Made by a program: the position numbers and the translations under genes | Notes under the pieces: generated by a model | Seen by the model: only the letters and a program-made list of their open reading frames with translations | Told to the model about the DNA's origin: nothing | Database searches by the model: none | Origin: Phaeoceros laevis | Lineage: Eukaryota > Anthocerotophyta > Anthocerotopsida > Notothyladales | Direction of reading: 5' to 3' | Length of the DNA stretch: 58,896 bases | Assembly (NCBI GenBank): GCA_049999765.1 | Contig: JBNGIQ010009210.1 | Span: 103,680 to 162,575, forward strand | Shown here: positions 43,211-53,051 of the stretch, in pieces | Position numbering within the stretch: the first letter of the stretch is position 1 | How the letters are laid out: each line of letters begins with the position of its first letter

Positions 43211-43344
43211 ATGCTCTGTATGAGTGATAGAAAGTACTTGCTGCAACTGCTGCCCAAACCACAGACGAGTCCGTAGTGGAAAGTGCGTGCGCCCAAGCCA
43301 AGTGACATATACCTCCTCAAGCCAAGTAACATCTACCTCCTCAA

Positions 43345-44610
43345 GGGCTAGGGCTGTGACGATTTCCGGAAGCTTCTGATCACGCTGCATGCGACATGTG
43401 GACATCTCTAACAACTTAGGGTTGAGCAGAGGGCAGTTGTGCACCTTCAGTCAAACAGTCTGGATGCCACGCCACATGCATGTTCTGGGAGTTTGCAAGA
43501 TTTTTGTGTCCGTTGACAGCTTAGAAACAGGATTTTGACATGCTAGACATCACGTTGTCTGGTCCTATTTTGGTTGCAGCAGCCAGCACTGACGTGGAAG
43601 AACTGAAGCTGCCCGAAGAAACACCGTTCCACAACTATGATGCAGGCAGACCGAAGATCTTGCAGACACCCCATATCAGGGTTTGCCAAAAAGTGGGTGT
43701 CACTGCTTGCACCGGGTTGTCTTTGTGCTGCTCCAGCAGCTTCATGATGTCCTGCTGCATCACATGAATTCGCGTGCCTTTGGAAAGAGGCTTTCAGCTG
43801 GTGAGCCAGATCAGGTGGTGCAGAAAGCTCCACCACCTTGCCCTCCACTTCTTTCTTCGGTAGCTGCTGCTTCGAATTCGTCACTTCTGCATAGCCTGTG
43901 ACCAGTGCTGTTCTGCAGAACTTTCATCTCCTGCTGGTCCTGTGACTTGGTTGGGGCCTTCAATGGGGTTGGTGGGCTCTTCATGATCAACTGCGCATTC
44001 CTGCAAAAAAGATTGCTCTCTTTCACCTCTGGCCTTTGCCTGTCCTCTGCTGCGGACTCCCGCTTTCTTCACCAATTTCCTTCTGGCCTCATCGGCAGGT
44101 AAGTGCTTACTGGCTGTAGGCTGAGTCCAACCCTGGACAGATACTGCAGTTGCAAACTCCTCTTCGTCTTGCGTAATCCTGTCATGTCGTCTTTTGCTTC
44201 TCCTGAGTTGTTGTTTTCCCTCTGGTGCCTGTGCAAACCTTTTCCTGATCATGAGTTGCCTTTCCTCTGCAACCTGTGCAAACCTGAGAGCTTCTCGCAT
44301 GTACCTGGAGAGGAAGTCCTTGTACTGCGGTGACAGGACATTCCGTTGCAAACCCCTCATGATCAATATGGTATGTCCTGATGCTCACCCTGTGCTGCTT
44401 GTCCACTTTCACCGGTGGATTGGTCTCTTGCAAATAGGGGGGCTCCGATTCTTCTCGCACGAATCCCAGCTTCCGCAAGTATCTCTCCCTACAGGTGCTT
44501 CCAAGCTGCTTCCTTGACCGCGGACGCGAGCTCGCATTTTGTGACCTCTGCAAAATGTTAGCCTCCATAGACTGAATGTCGGAAATCTGGCTAAAGTTCC
44601 GCTTCGTCAA
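43345..44610 (-). pseudogene. Decayed copy of family member C, core domain deleted
   Basis: Both flanks and most of the gene match member C (29025-30600). The copy lacks about 360 bp, with KQH joined directly to a SIRTYHI segment. This removes the TITAW, EAIG-type, RYIKGR and AYSLVEE blocks, i.e. nearly the whole conserved domain. Several short insertions containing GATCA (e.g. CCTGATCATGAG for CCTGAG) and an insertion in the linker shift the frame at least twice. No full protein is possible, although the coil and linker remain readable in pieces. Confidence 0.88.
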
Positions 44611-45266
44611 AATGCGCTTATTCCATCACAAAATGGGCTCATGAATCCTTGACAGTCGACAGGCTGGAAAGAAACAGGCTTGGTGTGTCTGTCTATCTGT
44701 CTGGGGAGACTGGAGAGGGAGCCACGAGTCATGATGAAGAAACCCTTTTCCTGCTTGCCACCACGGATTCCACTTGTAAGTCGGATGTGAGTCCTGGTGC
44801 GGAGCAGAGTGGCCCTCCAGGAGCGGCGCCACAGAGGCGCGCGCAACAGGACGGCCCGGTCTCCCCAAAGGCCATCGCGTGCCAGGCTCCACACCTCACA
44901 CCACAGCTCGTAGATGGTAGAGGCGTACTCGAGACAAGGATTTTCCTGCTCTTCACGTGGGACTTGTACATTATGATTGACGTGATCCACTTTGAATGGA
45001 AAATACAAACTGGCCGGCCCTTAAAAAAAAAAAAATCGTACACTTGAGCTTGTGTACAACCAAAACACGCGTTGGGCACACGACGCCAACTGACTGTAAG
45101 CGCCCAACTGTTGGTACCAACGGGAAGAAGATGGGTCACAGACTGCCACTGCCCCCTTCATTTAATAAGCCCTACTGTCACTCCGGCTACAAGTGTATCT
45201 CCACACTCCCCCTTTTGGCGAACACGCTGTCCTCTCGAGAGCGGCATCCGAGGAGGATCCTTGGCC
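44611..45266. other. Duplicated flanks and PAD2 promoter region
   Basis: 44606-44772 repeats the 3' flank of member B (27090-27245). The sequence to 45060 has partial relatives at 28.4 and 32.3 kb. From 45060 it is unique to this copy and should be the PAD2 promoter: TTTAATAAG near 45160, about 105 bp before the ATG, is a possible TATA-like box. A run of A (45023-45035) precedes it. Confidence 0.5.
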
Positions 45267-45758
45267 ATGGCGGACACCACCAGCACCAGCGGCAGCGGCA
45301 GGGACACAGGCGCAGAGGAGTCGTCGTCGGAGAGGAGGCTGGAAATCGTGGGCAAGTGCGTGCGCTACCGGTACGACAACGGGTGGCGGTACGAGGTCTT
45401 CTACGCCAGCCCGACGCGCATCGAGTACAAGGTGCACGACGGGCCGTTCGCGGGGCGGTTCGCGTACCAGACGTGCAGCATGGCGGAGGTGGCGCCGCGA
45501 GTGTTCATGGTGTCGTGGCTGGAGGACACCGGCACCGTCGTCACCACCGTGGTGAACCTCAACACCATGCGCCTCACCGCCTCCATCGCCTTCCCGCGCT
45601 ACATCTTCGACCAGCCGGAGGTGCAGCGCGGCCGCATCGACGACCGCGCGCCATTCATCTCGGAGGCCAGGGCCAAAGGGCCCGACGCGCCCCGCCAGTT
45701 CATCTTCCAGTCCGCGGTCATCAACGAGATCGTCCACCTCGACAGCCTCTACGAGTAG
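45267..45758 (+). CDS. Phenolic acid decarboxylase, PadC-type (PAD2)
   Basis: A 163-residue, single-exon protein starting at TTGGCCATGG. It belongs to the lipocalin-fold phenolic acid decarboxylases, which turn p-coumaric and ferulic acid into 4-vinylphenols without a cofactor. The YRYDNGWRYE segment supplies the two active-site tyrosines, FAGRF the arginine, and SWLEDTGT the glutamate, all as in bacterial PadC; length also fits (about 160-170). An extra Ser/Thr/Gly-rich N terminus (about 25 residues) precedes the domain. The body is strongly GC-rich with C/G third positions, unlike the neighbours, and has no intron. The family is mainly bacterial and fungal, so an origin by transfer is plausible but not shown here. 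The other copy at 32.5 kb lacks its start. Confidence 0.85.
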   Translation: MADTTSTSGSGRDTGAEESSSERRLEIVGKCVRYRYDNGWRYEVFYASPTRIEYKVHDGPFAGRFAYQTCSMAEVAPRVFMVSWLEDTGTVVTTVVNLNTMRLTASIAFPRYIFDQPEVQRGRIDDRAPFISEARAKGPDAPRQFIFQSAVINEIVHLDSLYE

Positions 45759-46771
45759 GCTTGGCCGGCTATTTCATTTCGCTGGCTCTCTGTCCGATCC
45801 GTGCGACTCAGGAGTTCTCTCATTCATTCATTCTGTCTTTCTCAAGGCAGCTAGCTCCTTGAAAATGTATATATAGCTGCAAGCTAGCTCAAGGAATGAA
45901 TTCACGAGTAGCCTGACGGCTGAAGGCCCACTGGTGATGAAAATCGATCAAGGGGCTGGGTTGTGTTGTGGCCCCGCTTTCTTTGTTTCTTTGTTTCCTG
46001 AATTTTGTGTAATCATGGAGCAGTTGAAGTTAGCTCGCTCAGAGCGGTGGCTATGGCGGCAGGCAGGCTGCCTGGTTGGCCCTGGGAGGGAGAGAGGATC
46101 TCGGAGTGCCTTGGGGCCACGCTGGCTAGAGCTTTTTGCGGCCCCGCCACGAACTGGGCGACGTAACTGCAGACGTTTGCCCTGCTGTCTTCGACCATGA
46201 AAAACTTGTGTTATTTATTTGCTGCCTGCCCTGGAAATTGGGCGTACATGCCTGGAGCCGTCTCAGGAGCTCGCACAATTTTCATGATGCGTCTGGCAGT
46301 CCTGAACGTTACACAAAGTTTTTGTGGTTACAATCGAGTGAAATGAATTCATTCCAGCTTTGGGCACTCGAGCACAGGACTACCTCCAACACATTTGGTC
46401 CTCCATCAAGCGTTGACGACGTCTAGGCATGTCTGATTACACAACTGGGGTGTTCGATTCCCGTGTGGAGTCGGCTAAACACCATAATCACCTTACTACT
46501 ACTAGTACAACTTCATACGTAGACTAGTAACGTACTTGAGCTCACACAAGTTTCACATGTTCCTCACGCGGTGTTTCATTCTCGTGTGGAGTCGGCTAAA
46601 CACTATAATCATCCTACTACTAGTACTACCAATCGTCTTCCAATCCTGGGATTCCAGCACTATACTAGAATTATTCTTCAATCCCAGCACTATAGTGGAA
46701 TTCTTCTTCAGTCCATCTTCCAGTAGGAATTCTTCTTCTTCTTGTTCTTCTTTCTTCCTAAAACTTCAACA
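45759..46771. other. PAD2 3' flank and member E promoter
   Basis: No gene. A segment of about 118 bp beginning GTGTT.CATTC.CGTGTGGAG and including CTACTACTAGTAC occurs twice in tandem (about 46448 and 46566). A TTC-rich tract (46690-46760) runs into the leader of family member E. Confidence 0.6.
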
Positions 46772-48316
46772 ATGCCGGCCCCTTCTTCACATGTAGAGGA
46801 CGCAGCAGCAGCGAGAGCTTGGGAGAAACGTGATGGTGACGAAATGCAGCAGGAGGGTGGCGTCGAGTCGTGGTGGAAGGATTCCAAGCCGTTTCTCCTC
46901 AAACTGGCCTGCCTCACCGACGCCGGCGCCAGGCTGCCCAGCGACGAGATGGCGAGCTGCAGCCTCCGCTTGAGCCGCGACTACACCATCACCGGCCTCC
47001 AGCTTCGCAGCAGCGGCCCAGGCCCAGTCCTGATATCGATGGAGGTGAACCACCGCTGCCTGCTGTCGCTGGAGCATCCGGAGGTGTTCGGGCCGGTGGT
47101 GGGGCTGGACCACCGCGGGCTGACCGTGGAGAACAGCCTGAGCGGGGCGCAGCAGGCGGAGGTGGTGGCGCTCCTGGACGAGACGGCCAAGCACGTCGTC
47201 TCCCTCGACGGCTACTCCGTCTTTGTGGACAGCTTCCGCCCCGACGTGCGGAGCTACGTCCGGCGGCAGCTGGCGCTGGACAGCCTGTTGCTGGCGCGGG
47301 ACCGCGCCGCGCACCAGGTGTGGCTGCCCTACGCCTATCTGCTCAAGGAGGAGTGCCTCCACGGCGTCCGCCACAACTGGGCCAAGCTGAAGCTGGACCT
47401 GCTCAAGACGAAGCTGCAGGCGGTGGTGGGGACGAAGCGTGGGAGGCGCCGGCCCGGGTTCGCCGTCATGGCTATGCTGTGCAAGTACGTCACCAGGGCG
47501 GTTCCCGTCGTGCTGCAGAAGTTGGGTCCGGAGTTCCCTCGAGCGTTCGTTGCATCCAAAACTTGCGAGAAAAAGCAACAGCAGCGGAGGGAGGAGGATG
47601 AGGAGGAGAATGGCAGGTCGTCGGGAGAGGATCCGAAGCGCAAGGACGGAAGCGACGATGAATTGGAAGTGGCGCGGGGGTGTGTCAAATCGGCAGCGAC
47701 GAGGTCGATCGGGAGGAGGACTTCCAAGAGGCGCGTACGTGCCGGTGCTTCTGATTCGGAAGGCGATGGGGAAGATGGGAAGAAGAGGAGATGGGTGAGG
47801 CGCCTGCGGACCAGGAGCTCCACCAGGGCTGGGTACGCAGAGTCCAGCTCGGGGGATGAGGAAGAGGAGGAAGAGGAAGAAGAGGAGGAAGCGTCGGTTG
47901 AGGATGAGTTGGAAGAAGACTGCGTCATCAAGTGTAAGAAATCGAAGCAGGAGGATGCAGCTGAGGAACTTCCCCCTCGGAGTAGTGTAACTAGGCCCTC
48001 CAAGGGGTGCAAGGTGGAATTTCAGTATGATCAGCCGCAGCAGGAGCGTCAATTTAAGGAGGATCCGGAGCAGCTGCAGCAACAGGAGAAGCAGCCAATT
48101 GGTGGCGATTTGGAGAGTAGGGTCCTGGGGAATGCGAGAGAGGAGTGCAAGAGGGCTGCAATAAGGGGGCTGGATGGGTTGGCAGCCATCAGTGTGGAGA
48201 TTTCTCAGGTGAGTGAGTGGAATCGGTCGCTCTCCTTCACTCTACACAACTTGACGAAGAAGAAAGAGCGTTTGCTCTCCGAACTGGTCAGGCTCCGAGC
48301 TCCTCACAATTTGTAG
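46772..48316 (+). CDS. Family member E: YTITG/NWA-domain acidic coiled-coil protein
   Basis: It starts at CAACAATGCC, the best start context of the family, and is the only member clearly complete in one exon (514 residues). Family blocks: SWWKDSKPFLLKLACL at 33-48, SRDYTITGL at 68-76, MEVNHRCLLSLEHPEVFGPVVGL at 90-112, SFRPDVRSYVRRQL at 154-167, PYAYLLKEECLHGVRHNWAK at 186-205, then a YVTRAVPVVLQ block. A long charged linker follows, with basic clusters (TKRGRRRPG, RRTSKRRVR) and a run of eleven Glu near residue 375. A Gln-rich part and a C-terminal coil end the protein. Basic and acidic tracts suggest a nuclear protein, by composition only. Its leader was copied to 33.96 kb. Confidence 0.88.
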   Translation: MPAPSSHVEDAAAARAWEKRDGDEMQQEGGVESWWKDSKPFLLKLACLTDAGARLPSDEMASCSLRLSRDYTITGLQLRSSGPGPVLISMEVNHRCLLSLEHPEVFGPVVGLDHRGLTVENSLSGAQQAEVVALLDETAKHVVSLDGYSVFVDSFRPDVRSYVRRQLALDSLLLARDRAAHQVWLPYAYLLKEECLHGVRHNWAKLKLDLLKTKLQAVVGTKRGRRRPGFAVMAMLCKYVTRAVPVVLQKLGPEFPRAFVASKTCEKKQQQRREEDEEENGRSSGEDPKRKDGSDDELEVARGCVKSAATRSIGRRTSKRRVRAGASDSEGDGEDGKKRRWVRRLRTRSSTRAGYAESSSGDEEEEEEEEEEEASVEDELEEDCVIKCKKSKQEDAAEELPPRSSVTRPSKGCKVEFQYDQPQQERQFKEDPEQLQQQEKQPIGGDLESRVLGNAREECKRAAIRGLDGLAAISVEISQVSEWNRSLSFTLHNLTKKKERLLSELVRLRAPHNL

Positions 48317-49487
48317 AGGGATCCATCCATGGTACATCTATCTAGAATCTTCAAAACCCCTGGGCCAGGCCGGTGGTAGGGCTAGTAAAACTTTCCAACG
48401 TTTCTTTCTGGGTGCTTACAACGTTTCTTTCTGGGTGCTTTTCCAACGTTAACTGTATCAATTGTTGAAATTCGTTGATGAATTCGCAGGTGTTGCAAGT
48501 AGCACGGTCACCAACTTCAGGATCAGCCCTCACATGTCTACAAGAACTTGAAGCTAAAATGGCCATTTGTCAAGATTGAAAAAAAGTTTTGGAAGAAGCG
48601 AGGAAACTTGCAAGCAGGCCTCCCCACTGACTGTACATGTCTCAAGTTCGTTCACCGTCTGGACACAAGATTCTTCATTTGCAGACAGGTCCCTTGAAAG
48701 TTTTGCAGTTTCGAAGGCCTCCTTGGAAATGTCACTTGCAAGCACATTCAACGATAGCTTTTGAACATAGGTGGAAATCTTATGACGTCCACACACACTT
48801 GTAAATGACTTGAATTGAGGCCCCAGCAGAGAAAATTTGTGGCTTGCTGTCCCCCCCGATTCATCAGCATATCTAAGCTTGTGAGTTTACACCATGGATT
48901 CATGCGTGTGTTGTTAACGTTGGTTGAAATTATTCTAGGTACACTAAGATGCAATTGAACAAAAAGTACCTGTAAGGAAACTTGTACCTCAAGGGAGGAA
49001 ACTTGTGCGCGTGCCCTGAATTTCCAGTGGACGTTACTCTTATCATAGAGCGCTCTTCACTTCAAGTCCCTCACTCAGTGCGATGTACACACATGTAGCA
49101 GGAACGTTACGCAATGGGTCAACCAGGCATCAATAATTACGTGCAAGTATCTAAGCAATGACTTCCAGAGTTGTAAGTACTGTAGACCTGGCAGTGTGTT
49201 CACTGCATGAGTGGGATCGATCCCCATGTGTTTATTCCCAAGGGCAAACTGACAAGTTTCTTTTTGTCGCATGCATAGATCTGAAGTCCGAAGGAAGTCA
49301 TCGATCGCCTTTTGAAATGGTAAGCTTGCTTTGCTCATGGTCAAATATTGAGCACTACTTGTAAGGTGGCCTTCATCAAGCTCACTTTTTCCTTGAAACT
49401 TGTGCAGACTCCAAAATGTTCATGCACCTGCATGTTTTGTTGCTGAGAAGTTGTATGATTGATCATAGCTTTGCCTATTTTCTTCAG
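48317..49487. other. Gap between members E and F; possible weak coding signal on minus
   Basis: No certain gene. Minus-strand frames near 48350-48800 (containing SANEESCVQTVNELETC) look somewhat protein-like but match nothing I know and lack clear splice sites. The first exon of member F should lie on the plus strand here. Confidence 0.35.
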
Positions 49488-50789
49488 GGTGGGAACAGCA
49501 AAGAGAAGCGTTCGCGGAGCCCTATAGCTAGCAAGGCAGACTCTGAGGAATTCGAAATTGCTCATGATAGTGCAAGTGAGAGATCATTCCTTCTCAAACT
49601 GGGCTGCCTCACAGAGCAAGGAGACCGCCTCCCCTTCCAAGGCCACAGATGCTCATTTGCCGTGAGCGAAGAGCACACGATCACGGGCTTCCTCACCGGT
49701 GGGACCATGGACGGCAACCCGGACGAGGACGAGCTCGGGAGCATGATCGAGGTGAACCACACCCACACGCTGTCGCTGGAACCGGAGGCCGTCGGGAGAG
49801 TCCTGGGGATCGAGTACGCCGGCCTTCCGGTTCCGATGCGCCTCCCCATCGACCGCCACATAGAACACAAGCGCATCAGGGCGATGGTGATTCCAGGGAG
49901 GTACAGTGTACCGGGCAGGGGCCGCTACAGCATTGCCACCTTCAAGCGCCACTTCCGGGACTACGTCAAGCAGCGCAACGAGGAGCTCTTCCTCCCAGGA
50001 GCGCGCCGAGGCGTCATCTCTTCCGCGCACGTCTACTGCCTCACCCAGGAGGTGGCGGAAGCCGTGAAGTGGAACTGGGCGAAGGTCCTGGTGTCCCGCG
50101 CCTGTGTCGCCTTCCGTGGGGCGCCGTCGCCTCACTCCCTCCTGAGCGGAACCGTCTCTTGGTTTCTCGCCACCTACATCAGCGAGGCTCTGCAGCTGCT
50201 GGCCACGGATCGGGAGCAGAGCGACGGCCCGTCCCCAGCAGCTGTGCGGCCCAAGCCCAGAGGATTAGAAGAGACTGCCATGGGTGGTAACAAAAATCGG
50301 GGCTGCAGCGCTAGCGAGGAGGAGCTCCCTGGGGGATTGAAGAGATCGAGAGGCAGCAGCAGGGCGAGCTTCGGACCACGAAGTCGACCTGCGGCGTCCA
50401 CTCGACAGGCTGCTGCGGTGGAGAAGAGCGACGATGAGCAGGAAAACGGCGGGGGTGCAGCTAATTTGCAGCAGCACAGCTCGCCTAGGTCTGCAGATTG
50501 TAAGGTCCCGGGAGCTGCTTCAAAATCTGCTGCTGATGCCCAGCAGGAGGAGGAATTCGAAAGCGTTGCGTTAAGCCTGAGGCAGACAATAGAGAAGACG
50601 ACGGATACAGCTGTAAAGAGTGTGCACGGATTGACTGGGGCTCTTGAGCAGCTGCGTGAGCTGAATGAGAGGCACAGGTTGCTCCTCAGCGATGTGGAAT
50701 CGCAGAAAAGGGAGAATAGAGGTTTCAGGACTGAGATAGCCACGCTCAGCGAGACTTACAAGAAGCCTAGTAGGGTTAGGAAGAAGTGA
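49488..50789 (+). CDS. Family member F: YTITG/NWA-domain coiled-coil protein
   Basis: Starts at a strong 3' splice site (TATTTTCTTCAG, exon from 49488), so the start codon is probably in an upstream exon; an in-frame ATG at 49416 is an alternative. About 434 residues remain. Blocks: RSFLLKLGCL, SEEHTITGFL, IEVNHTHTLSLEPEAVGRVLGIEYAG, FKRHFRDYVKQRNEELFLPG, HVYCLTQEVAEAVKWNWAK, and FLATYISEALQLL. Then come a Ser/Arg/Gly-rich linker (LKRSRGSSRASFGPRSR) and a coil of about 80 residues (LRQTIEKTTDTAVKSVHGL...LRELNERHRLLLSDVES) that resembles the end of member E. Of the upstream genes it is closest in layout to E. Confidence 0.82.
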   Translation, partial: GGNSKEKRSRSPIASKADSEEFEIAHDSASERSFLLKLGCLTEQGDRLPFQGHRCSFAVSEEHTITGFLTGGTMDGNPDEDELGSMIEVNHTHTLSLEPEAVGRVLGIEYAGLPVPMRLPIDRHIEHKRIRAMVIPGRYSVPGRGRYSIATFKRHFRDYVKQRNEELFLPGARRGVISSAHVYCLTQEVAEAVKWNWAKVLVSRACVAFRGAPSPHSLLSGTVSWFLATYISEALQLLATDREQSDGPSPAAVRPKPRGLEETAMGGNKNRGCSASEEELPGGLKRSRGSSRASFGPRSRPAASTRQAAAVEKSDDEQENGGGAANLQQHSSPRSADCKVPGAASKSAADAQQEEEFESVALSLRQTIEKTTDTAVKSVHGLTGALEQLRELNERHRLLLSDVESQKRENRGFRTEIATLSETYKKPSRVRKK

Positions 50790-51857
50790 GAGCCAAACTG
50801 CCCTCAAGGCAGATGTAATCGGGCAAAGGTAGCATTTTCCCTGCAGTTGTAACGTTTCATCTATACGTGAATGAGATCTTCAAGGGGTAATGGTCCTCAC
50901 ATCGTGAACAACATAGTCTATGGTGTTGCTCACAGTGTTAACACTGTTTCAAGGCACTGTGTGTGTGTGTTTATTGCTCAACATCCTCGGGAGCGAGATT
51001 TAAGTGTGACTTCCTATGGATCCATCTTTAAACTTGTCATACCTTGTCCTCACGAGTAGTAGAAGGCTGATGGTGACCAAGGAGAGGTACTGCAGTCTCT
51101 TGTCATCCTGAGCACTGCAGAGGCATTGCAGTCTCTTTGCTCTTTTGTCATCTCTTGAGCAGGCACTGCTGAGCACTGCTGAGACGGTTTCTGGAAGTTG
51201 GGGGCCTGCAGGGCTCCTAAAGATCAAAGGACTCGTAGACGGGTATGACAAGTTAGAAACCTCGATTTGGGCACTTTGAACAGTGTGCACTGGCGCTGCT
51301 GTAACCATCTAACACAGAGACTGACCAATGCTTGAATGCCACATGCTGCATATGCATCGAAGCATGGGCTTTCACTACGAGATGAACGCCCCTTCGTAAT
51401 CAGAGGCGCTCTGGCCTCGAGACAGGGTTAACCTCTGCTGGCAATGCGCGAACGTCGAAGCCTGCTGCCGGCGCTGGCACAGCTCCAGATACTGTGGGGC
51501 ACCAGTTTATAATTAGATGAGGCAGTTTTTGCCTTGGTGGATGACAAAGCACCAAGCACCTCTTTTTGGGAAGCAGCAGCCGGGCTGAAGTTCGGTCATG
51601 GTTGCAATTCAGTGTCCATCTCCAGCATGGAAATCACCTTTCTTGAAATCTTGCTCTGAGCCCCACAAACCTTCTCACGAGTGGCAGTGAGTTGCGTGTT
51701 GTAGCAAACCTCGAATTTTTGCAGGCCTGGGCTTCAAAGGCTGGGAGCTCGGTTCTTCCTAGTTATTGCGAGCAAATGGTAGGTGTCTTCAGGAGCTCGT
51801 TTCAAGAGCTCCTTGTGCTGATTTCCGATTGATTGAGCTGCTGGCCATGTGGCGCAG
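50790..51857. other. Intergenic between members F and G
   Basis: No gene recognised. A (GT)6 tract lies at about 50957-50969 and short repeats of GAGCACTGCT near 51160-51180. The first exon of member G is expected here but could not be found. Confidence 0.4.
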
Positions 51858-53051
51858 GCCAAACAGGATACAAGCAACTGGACGGATGCATATGTCGAGG
51901 TTGGTGCAGAGGATGAGACACAAATTCTCGACTCTGGGGAGGGTGTCAACTCCTGGAAGAATTCCGGCCTATTCCTTGGCAGACTGGCTTGCCTCACAGA
52001 GGAAGGGGAAGTGCCGGAGTTCCAAGGTCATAAATGCAAGTATCTCCTGAGCAAGGAGTACACTATCACAGGGTATGAAGGTGGCCCTGAAGGGCAAGGC
52101 ATCGTACAGGTGAATGGCAGAGATCTTTTGTCTCTGGAAGCAGAAGCCATTGGCACGGTCCTGGACATCAACTTTTCCGGGCAGTGGCCTCTCAAGTCGC
52201 TGCCTACACCGGACGCTATACTGGAGCTGCTGGAGCCAGACAGCAGCGCCCACAATCTGAAATGGATGGGATACCGGATAGACAGCTTCCTGCCTGGCCT
52301 CAAGGAGTACCTCCAATACAAGAAGGACCAGCTCTTGCTCCCGGGACGCGACGGTTACATCGCAGGAGGACTTGCCTACTGCTTGAACCAGGAGCTCCTG
52401 AACAAAGCTGAATACAACTGGGCAGACTTCAAATCTGAGAATCTCAAGAGTGCGCTCAATTGCAAGTCGCGTGGAGGGAAGGACCATCTTACTTACCAGA
52501 TCAGGTCGTTTCTGGACAAGTACGTCAGTGCCGCTGTGCCAGTGCTGAGGCAGGCGTTGAGGCCTGGAGGAGTGCTGGGGGGAGCTGCTGCTCGGAGAAG
52601 CAGCATGCGTAGAAACAGTGCGAGTGCAAAGCAGAGCAACCAGCAGGCCAGTACCAAATGGAAAACCCCTTCCCGAAAGTCCAGTAGGAACAAGGAGAAG
52701 CTCAAGTGTTGCAGCACTCGGGAGCAGGCCGAGGCTGGGAAATCAGGCCAGAACTGTGGACCTCGGAAGAAGCAAAAGGGCAAGGACAACATGGAATACG
52801 GTGCAGCTGAGGCTCAGCACAGGAGGGACATGGAAAATGTTATCATGAAGCTGAGAAATGCGGAACAGGAGAACAAGGAGACTTCCCAGAAGTGCGTTGA
52901 GGGGTTGTCAGCGGGCATCATGGAGATGGCTGAATCCAGTGCCTGGCTCCGCCTTCTGTTCAGCAGCAAGTACAACAAGCTGAAAGCGGACAACAAGGCC
53001 TTGAGGGCAGAACTAAGGAGGCTCAGAGACAACGGTGGTCATGATCTGTAG
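51858..53051 (+). CDS. Family member G: YTITG/NWA-domain protein
   Basis: The open frame has no ATG before the domain; it opens at a 3' splice site (CATGTGGCGCAG, exon from 51858). An upstream exon is therefore required. About 397 residues remain. Blocks: SWKNSGLFLGRLACL, SKEYTITGY, VQVNGRDLLSLEAEAIGTVLDINFSGQ, FLPGLKEYLQYKKDQLLLPG, GLAYCLNQELLNKAEYNWAD, FLDKYVSAAVPVLRQAL. The linker is short and basic (RRSSMRRNSASAKQ, SRKSSRNKEKLKC), followed by a coil ending in LRAELRRLRD. It is the cleanest example of the family and the best query for a search. Confidence 0.84.
   Translation, partial: AKQDTSNWTDAYVEVGAEDETQILDSGEGVNSWKNSGLFLGRLACLTEEGEVPEFQGHKCKYLLSKEYTITGYEGGPEGQGIVQVNGRDLLSLEAEAIGTVLDINFSGQWPLKSLPTPDAILELLEPDSSAHNLKWMGYRIDSFLPGLKEYLQYKKDQLLLPGRDGYIAGGLAYCLNQELLNKAEYNWADFKSENLKSALNCKSRGGKDHLTYQIRSFLDKYVSAAVPVLRQALRPGGVLGGAAARRSSMRRNSASAKQSNQQASTKWKTPSRKSSRNKEKLKCCSTREQAEAGKSGQNCGPRKKQKGKDNMEYGAAEAQHRRDMENVIMKLRNAEQENKETSQKCVEGLSAGIMEMAESSAWLRLLFSSKYNKLKADNKALRAELRRLRDNGGHDL

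Noticed and set aside
45162-45737. 191-codon minus-strand frame opposite PAD2
   Set aside because: Antisense of a very GC-rich gene; the sense strand carries the catalytic motifs.
46446-46475. GTTCGATTCCCG as a possible tRNA T arm
   Set aside because: No D arm or anticodon arm upstream, and the phrase is part of a 118-bp tandem duplication with a changed second copy.
46787-48082. 431-codon minus-strand frame opposite member E
   Set aside because: It is the antisense of the GC-rich member E coding sequence; the sense frame has the family blocks, the antisense has only Leu/Arg-rich filler.
48351-48954. Possible small minus-strand gene between members E and F
   Set aside because: Fragments look protein-like but no conserved motif or consistent splice sites were found, so it is only noted in the intergenic entry.
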